DNA of 64,000 nt from Rhynochetos jubatus (lineage: Eukaryota > Chordata > Aves > Eurypygiformes > Rhynochetidae). Positions within the stretch are counted from its first letter, which is position 1. Each line of letters begins with the position of its first letter. The notes beneath the pieces are model-generated. The model was not told where the DNA came from. It ran no database searches and saw nothing but the letters and a program-made list of their open reading frames with translations. Position numbers and translations under genes: made by a program. The DNA lies in assembly GCA_027574665.1 (NCBI GenBank), contig CM050648.1, positions 134,416,175-134,480,174 of the forward strand, read 5' to 3'. Shown here one piece after another: positions 47,201-58,479 of this stretch.

Positions 47201-50006
47201 TATCAAAATGCTGTGGAGCTCTAAGTGTTCGGGCAAATAGCAACATGAACCATTGACTAAAACAAACCTTAAATCTGAGCAAATATACCAGTGCAGTACT
47301 GAAACTTGTAGCGCTTTCCTTCCTGTCCCATCTTCTGCTTTGTCTGTCTCTGAGGGCATCGCCACCCCTTGCTGTCTGAAACTGTCTTTTAATTAGTGTT
47401 TTCTGAATCTCTCTCCTGATCCTGACCAGTACTGGAGGGCCAAAGCTGTAAACTGAGTGAGTCTCAGTGATGGAAAATCACCTGAGAAACGACTGTTCTT
47501 ACAGGGCTTCTGACAGGATAAAAAGCAGAAAAAGTACGTATTTTCAATTTGATTTTGCAGTCCCTGTTGTTACGGGCCAAAGGTACTTGGACAGCCCACA
47601 TAGCCATCTGCGTTTCAGAGTGCTTACCTGAACTGAACTGTCATTTTTAAAAATTTTATTTCAGGCATATCATTAGCTTTGAACAGAACTTTGTCAGGTT
47701 TAGGCAGGGAAGGCAAGGATGTATCTGTTGGCCGAGTCTGTCTCCCGTCACCTTCAACAGAATGGATGAACCTGTCAGGGCCTGGTTTGCCTCAAGGTAT
47801 CCAGTGGCAGTTATTTGTTAGCCCTGTTGCCGTTGACCGGCTGACAGTGACTCCGGCTCCTGGTTATGGACATACAGGAATTATAAATTAGGCATTGGAA
47901 ACCCAGAGACAATGATTATTTTGCAAAGAGACAGGTCCCTGGGTATGTGTTTGCACACATGCTCGTGATTTTGCAGTAAGGCTTTCTCTGCCCGTCATTC
48001 CTACAGACGACGAACCCCAGTTGTCGATGAATCTCCAAGATCTGAAACTAATCTTTCAGAGACCTGCTCTGGGGCCTTTTGTATTAGAAGGGAATTTACA
48101 AAAGAATACATCAGAAGATCTTACAGCCAGCAGTGTCTTGCAAGGATTCATGCTTTAAAAGCAAAACTATTGTTTAATAGTGCCAAAATTCATTCATTCT
48201 TGCAAAGCCTCAGATTTCCTTGCTGCAGCACATTCATTCTTAAATGTCAGACTCCATGCACGCAGCCCAATTTGGTATTTATATGATGAGCACTGCAAAC
48301 CAATGCTCCTTAATATAGTTGCAGCCTCGTGATGGGATTATTTCCCTTGTGAAAAAGCAGGATATTAAGTCCATTAAAAGATACGTGAAGTATGGCAGGT
48401 GCACAGCAATTTTGCAAGACTGAAGGAAAAAATGATACCTTGATATGCTGAGTTGAGGCCTTTTCTAATTTTTGACAGTTTACATAGTCGAGCTATTTGG
48501 TAAAAATCCTCTTCGGTTAGCACCACTGGAGCAAATTCAACTCTCAGCAATGTGGGTGTAGATCTGGAGTAATTCCATTCCGAACAACAGAGCTGCTTCA
48601 GACATACTCTAGACCCACTGTTACGCAGGTGACATGATGGAGAAGGATGGAGAGAGGAATCCAGCTCATGCAATGATGATTGCCAATGGCTTGAGTGGTG
48701 CTTGTGTTTATAGCCCTGGGGGAGTTACAAGTGGCGAAGCGAGGGACCCATCCTCTGGGAGGAAAGAGCCTTATTTCAGGATCTGTAATCTGAAGCAGAG
48801 ACCTTGCTCAGAACCATACAGCTCTGTGTCTAACGGGGTTTTGTGTCACTGGTCCCACCCTGCCTGAGGGGAACTGGGGCACAGAGACAGAAGTAGCTCC
48901 AGGGCGCTGGGAAGCCACAAGCAGAGGGAGGAGTGGAGTCTGGTTTGGAGGGTGAGGCAGGTGCATGGGCTGTATTGGAAGGAAGCACTGTGGTAAAAGT
49001 AGCTGTGTACAAACCAGCTGGTCGGGCTTTTGCATACGGTTGGTCAAACTCTTTGCAGGACAGGAAGAGTGTATGCGTGTGGGTATCAAGAAATGATTAT
49101 TTCATGCCAAGTTTCAGGCTGCCGTTCAGCCAAGTTTCCATGCTTCTTCCACCGCCCTCCCAAAACAGTCAGATTAACAACAGGGTGATGCAGCTTCTCA
49201 CTTGCTGGGGCCAGATCCTGCAAGCCTGTCTGTCAACGCAGCCAGTGGCTTCCACAGGGCTCTTCCACAGAGACAGTGTGAGTGTATTTTAGTGAGGGGA
49301 GGAGAGATGCTCATCTGGAAAAGAGGCAAGGTCAGATGCCTGACCACAGGTATCCCCTCCGCCCCACCTTCCCCATTCCTCCCCTTCCCTTGCTGTGGAT
49401 CCGCTTGTCAGTCGAGCTGTGATCTTGCCTTCACAGGTGGGGCTGGAGTGGGATGTTGCTGTATGCCCTCTCCAGCTGGTGGTAGCTGCCTCTCATTACT
49501 GCCGTGTTGCTAAGGCTTTCATGACTCTTGTCCAAGCCTAGCAGCTAGATTTTGGCAGCCTTCCAGGCACTTCCACTAATGTAACTCAAAGTTACCGCAG
49601 GTTTTCTCAGGAGGTTCAGGATGCTGCTGGACTCGGGGATGCTCGCTTTTACTGTCTGCCCTTCTCCAAGGCTTTAGCTTTAAGTCTGGGTAGTTTACAT
49701 CTCTGGAGTCGTTTGAAGCGGGACCTGTGTGCTTGTCCCTGATTATGTATCACACCAACATTTCATCAGAGCAAGGCGCAGCTCTGGTGATGTATGACAA
49801 CAGCGCATCATCAGTCAGCCATCGCAATAATGATACATTAGCGTAATATGCCTTCAGGATGGAGTTGTACTGATGATGTATTTTCCAAAAGATGGAGTCC
49901 CAGAGAAAAGAAACAGTCTGGAGCTAATTCAGTATGAACATCGCCACCGAGAGCACACAGTGTGCGGCTGATTGGGATAAGAAGGATGACTTTACGTTAC
50001 CCACTC
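41207..50006. other. Gene-desert stretch
   Basis: No exon or clear transposon is supported. A TA dinucleotide run lies at 45749-45768. The minus-strand motif GTTCAG/GTAAGC at 47628/47627 is a donor consensus without a partner. Several short open frames on both strands show no recognisable domains. Confidence 0.4.
45749..45768. repeat. TA microsatellite
   Basis: Nine or so TA units bounded by G and C, self-complementary. Confidence 0.9.
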
Positions 50007-50139
50007 TGACCCTGATCCTTTCTTTTTCCCTTTTAATCTTTCCTTCTTCTTTCCCTCCTCCTTGCTTCTTTTCTCCTCCACTAGCACTCTTCCCCTCTTA
50101 CTCTTTGTTCATCTTTCTCTTCTTTCTTTTTTTTTTCAG
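50007..50139. repeat. Long pyrimidine tract ending in an acceptor-like CAG
   Basis: About 130 bases are mostly C and T, ending TTTTTTTTTTCAG at 50139. Such tracts can form triplex DNA or serve as very strong splice acceptors. No open frame with recognisable content or clear donor follows. Confidence 0.6.
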
Positions 50140-51590
50140 ACTGGTGACTCTCATGGCCACTGGCTTTATTCATATATTCTTGTCTCTCACAGCCTGACCT
50201 TGTGTCATGCTGTATAACTTAATATTATCCCACTAGAAACTTTTTCCCCCCTCTGAGTGAGATAATATTAAGGTGACCTGTAAGTGCAATAGATAAAAAT
50301 CTCCAGGCCATCTAGGCAGTGACATTAAAAATCATCACAACCCTTAAGTGATGGAGGGGGGCAAATCTTATGGGATCTTTCCTTGGCAAAGGCAGCAAAT
50401 GTGGGCTGAGGAGTGGCTGCCCCTGGGATTTCTCATAGCCTTCAGCTTCTGGAAGATGAGAAGTGTGTTAACCCATTCACACAGCTAACAATATTAAAAC
50501 AACAAACAGTGCTCAATCAAACCCAGATTGTCATCTTTCATTGGATAAAAAGTAACCTTTCTAATAAACATTTCAACTAATAAAGACTACAAAAGTAATT
50601 ATACTATTAGCTCGCTCGCCCCTGACACCCAGACATTCATTTCAAAGTAACTTTCCTGCAGTGTTTAGACCCAGACAATTGAATGACGGAAAGATATTAT
50701 ACCAAGACCAAACATAAATAAAATTGGCTTCAGCCTCCTCTGGAATTCAGGCTATACATGGAACTCAGATAATGCCCTCAGTCTAGTACTAACATGTTGT
50801 TAGCATCCACCTCAAGAGCAGATGAATTCTAGGAATCTGATCTTTCAACACTTTCAAATGTATATTCTGTGAAATAAAGTATTTTGTAATACCTTGCAAT
50901 ACCAATGTGTTTTGGGATAAATATTCACCACGGAAAATGCAAAAGACTTTTTGTGACATTTACAGTTATTTTCAATTTTTGTTTTTACTTTACCTCTTGA
51001 TTTATTACTACTGTTATTTATTCAAATTGCATTAATACTCAGAGATTCCAATCAGGACATGGCAACCCGTCGTGAAAGGACCAGGGCACACCCGCTTAAA
51101 AAGGCAGCTCTTGCTTGGGCACTTAATCACTGCATCCTACACAGTGCAGGATTTCTCTTTATGTTTGGAGTGAGTTAAAAATCTTCTGAAAAATGCAGGG
51201 GCTTGCAGCCCTGATGGCTGAAATCATCTGTTTATTCATGTATAACTCAGGCACATCAGTGTGCCTCAGCACTGAGCTGAACTGACACAACAAGTGTTGA
51301 TTTTCCATGTCTAGCTGGTGGCCTCTCTGGTATAAAAGCTACTAAGCAGGTCAGCTGTGGAGACATGCAGAAAATGGACTGTAGCCCCCTCTGCTCATTT
51401 TCCGTAGCCTGCCACGCTCACTGCAGTCAGGACTGGGAAGCAGTGACCTGCAAGCTTGATGTAGTTCTGCTCTTGTTGCTCCAAATTCATTTCCAGTTAA
51501 ATTGTTCAGGTGGGAAACTGTAGTATCGCTGGAACGGATGTCTTGCTTTTCATTTACTTCCAGCATAAGCTAATTCATCCTCAGCTCATC
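50140..51590. other. Non-coding interval with a candidate conserved block
   Basis: The part 50460-50720 is AT-rich with AACAAT-type SOX cores, ATTGG, TAATTA-like cores and retained CpGs (CTCGCTCGCC, GACGG), so it may be an enhancer. I see no exon or mobile element elsewhere in the interval. Confidence 0.35.
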
Positions 51591-51597
51591 CAGATGG

Positions 51598-51740
51598 AAA
51601 ACCAGGTAGTTTTATTCCCATTTTACAGGTAGTGAAATTGGAGCAAATTTAATTGACATACTCCGAGTCATAAAAAGGAGGAAGAGCATGGAGTGGCTTA
51701 GGAATCTGCTGTTCTTAAGCACTAACTCTGCTTCAGCCCA
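51598..51740 (-). repeat. Old MIR-like SINE fragment
   Basis: CCATTTTACAGGTAGTGAAA followed by a diverged body parallels the reverse complement of MIR, whose core reads CATTTTACAGATGAGGAAAC. The similarity is partial and the ends are unclear. Confidence 0.4.
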
Positions 51741-51889
51741 GGAAAGCCAATTCTGCATTTAGCTTTTACCCCTTCTGAAATGCAACTTCTAAATGTCTAT
51801 TCATTAAGTATCGGCAGGAATAATCTTGTAATTCTTTGATGTTATTTTCCCATAAACTGTCATGAGTTCCTCTACCACTATTAGGTCAC

Positions 51890-52160
51890 AGAGGTTTGGC
51901 TTGCACAATAAATGCTGCCATATATAGCTAAGAGATGATCTCTGTTGCTCTCTAGCACCAAAGCTCTAATTGGCTGGTGAGATTGATTAACATGTGAAGC
52001 AAAGCTAAGGTCTTTAATCAATCTCAGAAGTCATTTATTGAGAGTATATGACAAAGCCATAAAGGTTATTGCAAATGACATATTTTAATATTAAAACCAG
52101 AACCTTCTGCCTTTGTAGAGGTTTGAATATGCTTTTCCCCCCTGTTTATAATAAATTAAG
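51890..52160. promoter_or_regulatory. Candidate conserved element with long inverted repeat
   Basis: A perfect 13-base inverted repeat (51978-51990 and 52014-52026) frames 23 bases. Each arm contains TTAATCAATC, a composite PBX/HOX- or HNF1-half-like site. The surrounding AT-rich sequence continues with further homeodomain cores. Its layout as a mirrored pair of sites is typical of enhancers bound by dimers. Confidence 0.4.
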
Positions 52161-52179
52161 ATTCAAATTAAACAGATAC

Positions 52180-53380
52180 ACAAAATAAAAGGATGAGTTC
52201 GGGAATGTAAGCCTCTTTATCATTAGTCAGTAACATCCAGAGCACTGAAATTCCTTGCCCTGGTATGCCTCAGAGCCCAGCCCAAGGTTCATTCACCCCA
52301 GCTAACACCTACTATCACTCCGAAGTGGTTACTTATCATCATGTCTAATCTTGATGAGAAATTGGAAAGCACTATGCACACTGTTCTCATTTCTCTCTTT
52401 GTAGAAGGTTGAATAAAGTATAGGTGGTTACACGAAATGTCGGTCTCTGTGTATAAAGAAGTCATATGCTGAGGGCTGATCCCCTACTCTGCAAGGCAGA
52501 AGGGAGCGTTTATCCTGCATAGAAATCAGATTCAGAATGGATCCTCGGGGAAGGTTGGGGGTTGTAAAGATAAACCTGTTCCTAAATCTGAAAGCTCAGC
52601 CGGAGACTACGCTTCTATGTAAGGAAGGGCTGTGCCAAGAAGTTGCATAAGCATCTGACAGCTTGCTAGCTGGATGAAACAGAGAGAGACGCCTCTTGGG
52701 TGATCTAACATATAGATAGTTATAATTATGTTTTTCTATTTCTATCCACCTGTCTTGAAATTGAGTAACTATGCTGTTAAATTTGGATTGAAATAAAAAC
52801 AGTCTTCTTTGCATTTACCTTAACATTTGCCTTATGTTAAGAGTGACTTTAGAGTAAGTGGAAGTCATGCCATTGTAAGGACTTGACAAACCTCAAAATC
52901 AGAGTCCTGGACCAACACCTAGAATTATCTCATAGGTAGAGCTGCACGGGACTGCTTAGTGACCTGTAGTTCAGGTCCGCAAGGACACTCAAAGAAGGTG
53001 TCCGTTGCTCCTCTTGGCTCAGGAACTTCTCCAAATGACCAGTGCAGAAAACAACAGCCAAGATAAGAATTTACTGGTAGTTAACATTTTTCCAAATACC
53101 ACATTTTCAGTTTTGCTCTGACTACAGATTTCTTACCATATAGCTTTTTATTTGTTCAGCTGCTCCTCAGCTCCTTTTCAGTCACCTCAGGTGAAATGAA
53201 AGGCCAGCCACATTCAAGATCAAGCAAAACTGTCATAACGAGGATTTCCAGGATGGTTCAGAATAAGCCCGAATTCATTCCCTAATGCAGATAATATGAA
53301 ACAGGGAGCAGCCAAGTGTGATTTTTCACATATCTTGCAAAGAAGAAGGAATTTAATTCCACAAAATTTGGAACCTAGAT
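52180..53380. other. Gene-desert stretch
   Basis: No exon, transposon or notable repeat is recognised. Confidence 0.4.
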
Positions 53381-53382
53381 TA

Positions 53383-53485
53383 TCAGATGAGGAAACTGAG
53401 GCATAGAAAAATCTACAGGGTTTTTTTTCCTGTGACCACACAAAATAGCAAAGGAAATCCAAATGTCTGAAATGCAATTCCAAAA
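53383..53485 (-). repeat. MIR fragment
   Basis: GATGAGGAAACTGAGGCATAG at about 53387-53407 is almost identical to the MIR core in reverse orientation. It is followed by the expected TGTGACCACACAAAATAGCA (MIR: GGTCACACAGCTAG). The copy is old and truncated. Confidence 0.7.
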
Positions 53486-53489
53486 CCTT

Positions 53490-54005
53490 GACCATGAAAC
53501 CAATCTCCTTTTTATGTTTTGACTATTGCCAGTCATTGATATGTAGAAGAAGCAACTCTAAATGCACATCCTCAGCATGGCAGCCATGTGCATAAGAAGT
53601 GACATTTTCCACAGGCAATTGAGTGAGCTAGCAGAAAGAAGACTTCAGTGAAAGATCCCACTATTGATTGCCAGAGAGCCAGTGCTTGACCTAAGAAGAG
53701 TAAACCTGATACCATTAGTTTCTCTGACCAATGTAAAAGTCTTCTAAAAAAGGAAAAGGCCAGAAACCGATATGAGAGGAGATGTACAATGTTCTTTCTA
53801 ATGATGGAGTCTGTACAACCCTTAACAACCTCCTCCCATCTCTGGGCTGTCAGTGCCCTGAGGAGCAACTGATGTCTAGCTAGTAAGGCTAAATCAAGAC
53901 CAACAGCACAGCAAGATGGCTAGGGAAAAAGAGAACGTTTTCTCAGATGCTAAGCCTGATCCTCTGCCTTTTATTGTGCAGGAGTGTTGTAATGAGGGAA
54001 GTGTG
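53490..54005. other. Gene-desert stretch
   Basis: Nothing recognised beyond short open frames without domains. Confidence 0.4.
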
Positions 54006-54007
54006 CA

Positions 54008-54062
54008 TACAGAAATTAGAGATGGAAAAGGCTATCAGGTCATCTTGTCCATCCTCCTTAAA
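54008..54062 (-). repeat. Old CR1-family 3'-end fragment
   Basis: GAGATGGAAAAGGCTATCAGG and TCATCTTGTCCATCC resemble the reverse complement of an ancient amniote CR1/L3-type 3' end. Only about 50 bases remain. Confidence 0.5.
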
Positions 54063-55685
54063 ATGAGAGAGGTTCTGAAAGAAATATGGTATTAATGCGG
54101 GGCCAAAGAACAGAAGAAAAGGCAGGAATTAAGTGAAATAAGTTCCAAAAGCATTAGTGGTAATACAAGTTAATAAGTAACATTAAGGCAGATGTGGACA
54201 TTAATTGGCCATTTAGATTTGTGTGTGTGTGTGTGAAGTTATTAATGACAGACAAGTTCTAATATATCCTGTCCATGTCTACACTAAAAGTCAGACAGAG
54301 TCCTCATTCAATGGCATAATGAGGCAGTTAATGGATGATCCAGCTATTTGATCTGTATTTTTAGTGCATTTAAATAGAATAACTATAATATGGTAGCTAC
54401 AGCTGATACCCAGCAAGTAAAGAGAGAGAGAAAGAGGAAGATGACATTTCTTTGTAGGGAAAAGGGCTGGAAGCATTACTTCAAAGTTCACACTATGCTC
54501 AAGAGTGGCAGCAAACACGGAGAAGAGGCCGTATCACATAAAATACTGCACCCTGGGAACCTCTACTGCAGGACAACCCTGGCCACAGATGTCACCAGGA
54601 AAGAATCATGCCCTGACCTAGTTCATTTTTCCAGGGTTTACTACAAGCCAGCGCTAGTGGAACAGGGGCTTGCTGGTTGCTGTAGTTCAGATGAGTCGGG
54701 GACTGTATGCCTGAAACACGCTCAAACCTGCATCACGGTGGTTGCATCATAAGCAGAGAACAATTCGTGACAGCTAAGGAACATCCTGCAGATCTGTCCA
54801 GCTCTTACCAGCTTTCAAAAACCTCCTCAATACAAAGAACAAACTAGAAACCCAAAACTTGGTCATAGCATTGCCTCTACACACAGTCTGTGATTGTAGG
54901 TGACAGCCTACAGTCTTTGTAAACACAGAAGCTAACAACACTCCTGATGCTGGATGGCCTTAGAAATTCTATGTGGGGATCATTTTCAGAGGCGATGCTG
55001 TCAGATCTTGAGTAGCAGATGCAAGTAACTCTGTGGTTCTGAAGTGCTCTGTCCCAGCAGCCATCCCCGACCACATTCTCCAAGCAGATGATCCAACCTC
55101 CTTGGCATGCACCAAGACAGCCTAAGCTCAGCCGGGCAGGATCAACTCCAGTAGCACAACTGGGCTGGTGAGACAGGAAGGCCAATCTCATGGTGCATGA
55201 ACACAGCCCATGTTCATTGCAAGCAAATAGCCTGGGTATAAAATGTGGCCAGACTTCTTGTGTGACCAAGGCCAGAAAAAATGCACACACCGAAGAAAGA
55301 AGGAGGTTGTCAGCTACTAGGGAAGACACCGAATAGTACTGTAATGAAACAAATAAAAAAATAGTTAGTCCTACAGCTTGAGTAGACTGTCCAGTCCTTT
55401 TTGTATTCAACCTGCTGGAGGATGAGTGTTTCTCGCACCATTGTTTAGAAAGGGTTTAAGGGAAAAAAGGTGGTTGAATCTCATGACAGACCTTTACAAA
55501 GTACTTACATACAGAAATATTTAAAACGTGCATAGCACCTCTCCTGCTTGCCAATTTGTCTGGCTCAGTAAGGCCCTTCTGAAGAGTCTTTCACACTTGC
55601 AGCAGCCCTGGTCTCCCCCGTCTTGCTGGCCTGCCAGTGGGACATGGGTGTCTCACAGGATGGCTGATGGGGCTGCATCGTTATC
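54063..55685. other. Gene-desert stretch
   Basis: A GT dinucleotide run lies at 54220-54234. No exon is supported. A minus open frame of 177 codons (54877-55410) has no recognisable domain or start context and is treated as chance. Confidence 0.4.
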
Positions 55686-55893
55686 ATAGAATCACAGTCA
55701 TAGAATCATTTAGGTTGGAAAAGATCTTCAAGATTATTGAGTCCAACCATTATCCTAACATTGCCAAGTCTACCACTACACCATGTCTCTAAGTGCCACA
55801 ACTACACATCTCCTAAATACCTTCGGGAATGGTGAGTTAACCGCTTTCCTGGACAGCGTGTTCCAGTGCCTGACAACCCCTTCCGTGAAGAAA
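55686..55893 (-). mobile_element. CR1 LINE, 5'-truncated, 3' end
   Basis: On the minus strand the element shows the C-terminal coding sequence of the CR1 reverse-transcriptase ORF: a phenylalanine pair, then VVRHWN, and finally the ending RDMV and a stop at 55778-55776. A 3' UTR of about 90 bases follows, closed by ATTCTATGA-type repeats (55686-55707). Everything upstream of the C-terminus is missing, the usual outcome of incomplete reverse transcription, so it cannot move. The tail type is common in birds and gives the best taxonomic clue in the window. The 5' junction near 55893 is set where similarity fades. Confidence 0.93.
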
Positions 55894-56400
55894 TCAATGC
55901 CAGCACCGGGGGTTCTGAAGAGGGAGGTCAGTGCAGCCCCAGCACCAGGTCTTATTCTGAGGCACTGATCCCAGGTTCTGAGCAAGGGGATGGGAATCTC
56001 TCGGAAGAAGGAGTTAAGTAAGGTAAATCCCAGGTAAATCCCAAGATGCCCATATCTGTGCATCTGGAGAGAAGGCCCACAGTGCAGATATTAAAAATGT
56101 GGGGTTTAAGAAGGCAATTAGTGTCACGTGACTTCCTCGTGGGGTGCTTCGCTCTCTCGGAGGTGGTAGGTGAGGGATTAAAAAGCAGTATTCCCAACCT
56201 TTTTTTTCCAGAGAGCTGAGCTATCGTATTTCCCACCCTGCCGCAAGGGTTAATGAGAAACCTTTGCCGTGCCCCTGACTTTGTCTTCCCCCCTTTTCTA
56301 TATTCTTGCTTCCCTTGCCGAATCCATTTGCAAATGATATCACTTGTCTGCATATTGTCACTTGCTGCCTGCCCACCCATTTATCAAGTGTCTGCAGCTC
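55894..56400. other. Non-coding interval after the CR1
   Basis: An 11-base direct duplication AGGTAAATCCC lies at 56021-56042. No exon is supported. Base composition rises in GC toward 56400. Confidence 0.4.
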
Positions 56401-56640
56401 GGCGCAGGCTTGCCCTGTCCTCCCTGCTCCATTGTTCCTCCTGACCCAGGGGAAGGTGCGTTCGTGCACGGCGGGGAGGGACGATGGGTCTCTCCCACAG
56501 CTCCTGGAGCCGGGTCCTGGGCAGGCGGGCAGTGCAGCTGGGAAGGCACAATGACACCGGGAGACTGACAGCTCCCCCTCCCCGTCTGGCATTGACAGAT
56601 GACCTTGGAGGGACAGCAGCCCTGGGCCTCCCCACAGACA
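56400..56640. promoter_or_regulatory. Weak GC-rich patch
   Basis: A moderately GC-rich segment with some CpGs, surrounded by AT-rich DNA. Overlapping open frames on both strands have no recognisable content. With the patch at 56990-57240 it flanks a candidate enhancer. Confidence 0.3.
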
Positions 56641-56699
56641 TTATCTGATATAATGGGCTAGACTGGACATGCCATCCTGCGAACGTAGGAGGTAGGTAA

Positions 56700-56945
56700 A
56701 TCATCCCGGCTAGGTGGAAATAAACTCCGCCATTTACTTTCACAATAGGTTTCCCCTCAAACTCATAAATTTGTTTCTCAGTAACCCTAAAGCGAAATGA
56801 TCGCGGAATTTGAACACAACATTTACCAAGTCCTAATGAATAACATAATTATCACTTTATGCAAATCAAAGCTCATTTGCATCTGTGAATATTTAACTAT
56901 TAAAAACAACGCTTTGATGTTGAATAAAAATATGTATATCACATA
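56700..56945. promoter_or_regulatory. Candidate conserved enhancer with inverted octamer pair
   Basis: AT-rich sequence with retained CpGs (AAAGCGAAATGATCGCGG) and two octamer motifs in inverted orientation, ATGCAAAT (56859-56866) and ATTTGCAT (56875-56882), eight bases apart. The octamer is the recognition site of POU-class factors. TTAACTATTAAAA and homeodomain cores surround it. This is the most enhancer-like block in the desert. Confidence 0.45.
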
Positions 56946-57005
56946 ATCATAGCCTTATGGAACATGAAGACTCTCTTTTTTTCTTTCTTTTTTTAAACCG
57001 TGCAG

Positions 57006-57235
57006 TTTTGCTGCGCTCGGGTTTGCTGTTTGAACCTTCTCGGCGGGGACTCCGTCTATGGAGCTTCTTCCCGGAGGATGTCCACTGGGGTCTCTCGGTG
57101 GCTGTCATCCCAGCTGGGCACGTCAGGCCTTTCTCTTCAGGTCACTTCGTCGCTGAGCCTTCCTTCAGTTTGCTCTTTTCTCCCCTGGTACTGTCCGCTG
57201 CGGCGGCAGGAGCGAACCCCAGCCCTGGAGCCCAG
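57006..57235 (+). other. Candidate exon in a small CpG-rich spot
   Basis: A long pyrimidine tract ending ACCGTGCAG at 57005 and a donor GAGCCCAG/GTGGGCTGA at 57235/57236 bracket 230 bases that are clearly richer in CpG than the surroundings. Two plus frames are open through it. The longer runs 96 codons from an ATG at 56957 to a stop at 57242 and has a hydrophobic, alanine/serine-rich end with no recognised domain. It could be a lineage-specific exon, a lncRNA exon or only an orphan CpG patch. Confidence 0.25.
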
Positions 57236-57244
57236 GTGGGCTGA

Positions 57245-58345
57245 GTCCTGGTGTGTCACACACCATGGAGATATTGCCAAGAGATGGGTACTTCATACAT
57301 GAATTGCAAAGCGAGGGAAGGAGTCAAACTCTGCTTGCATATTTAAATCAAGCCACAGTGATGCAGATTTTTCTGTTAGGGAAAGATTACCAGGGATGAC
57401 AAGAGGAAACAGGAGTCTTTCATGGGACATTTCCCCACTGAGAGCTTTGAACCTGGTTTAAGGGTTAAGCCCAGTGACCGTGAGACAACTATCTAGAAGT
57501 ATCCATGTGCCCAGCACCCACAGATACCATCTTAAATCTGCTAAGAAGCAGGTCTTTGTGTCCGTCTGGAGATTCAAGCCCTGCACGGTGTGATGTTAAA
57601 TGATCAAACTCCTGTTCTCATACACTGGAGCAACTACCACTAGTTGTTGTCCTGGGTTATGGCTCATTCACAATAAAAATCACATTTAAAGAAACACCAC
57701 ACTTGACCAAATAACTCCTGGTCTGCAAATATATTCATAGCTTAAACCAAATGAACTAATAATGTGTCACTGGTGACCCAAAATTCCCCCAAATTCCCCT
57801 GATCAATGAGGTTATCTAATAAGTGGCCTCAAACGTGCCTACCAAACTGGGGGAAAATCAGGGCATTAATTGCCCCTTTCTTCTGTTTGGTGGCTTTAAT
57901 GTGCCTCATCCAGGATGTGAAAGAGCATCCCCTCCTACACTGATGGAGACATCCCTTTTCTGCTCACCCACCCTGTCATCCCCTCCCAAATCCAGGCCAT
58001 CAGTAACTGCCCTGCCCTGCCTGCAGTAATCCTGTACAGTAAGAGAGCCAGACAGGACACAACGCCTGTGCTTGGCATTAACTCAGAGAGGATGTAGGGG
58101 TTCACTTAGGAAAGAAAAATGGTTCCAGATCTTAGCTCCAACCCCTGCTTAAGTTTTTGCCTTAATGAAGTCTTTCCTGGAGCAAGGCTTGGTACCCATG
58201 TCTCCTTTTTCCAGGTAATATTTCCTGGGAAAAAAAAAATCATGCTCAAATTCCTTTTATTATTTTATCCCCCTTATTTATTTATTTTTAACCCAGCATC
58301 TGATGATTATTCTACAAAACGATGTAAACACCTTTACCGGGACTG
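57245..58345. other. Gene-desert stretch
   Basis: No exon or mobile element is recognised. The part 57640-57780 is AT-rich and could be conserved. Confidence 0.35.
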
Positions 58346-58349
58346 ACTG

Positions 58350-58472
58350 AAGCAGTCCCATCCTGAGGACAGCCCGAGAGCCTGTGGGTTCAAATGCTTT
58401 TCCATCTCTGTGGATACTGAACTTGGGTCATCCCCATTCTGGCGGAACACACTAACCGCTGAGCTGTTGCAA
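58350..58472 (-). repeat. tRNA-derived SINE fragment
   Basis: On the minus strand CAGCTCAGCGGTTAGTGTG resembles a tRNA D-arm/A-box region. About 35 bases on, AAGTTCAGTATCC sits where the B-box GGTTCAAATCC belongs. A short body with TTTGAACCCACAGG follows. This matches old amniote tRNA-head SINEs. It is not an intact tRNA gene because the arms do not pair properly. Confidence 0.5.
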
Positions 58473-58479
58473 AAACTGG

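Noticed and set aside
54877-55410. 177-codon minus-strand frame
   Set aside because: It has no recognisable domain or splice context, and the surrounding sequence does not look coding. A frame of this length can occur by chance in 64 kb.
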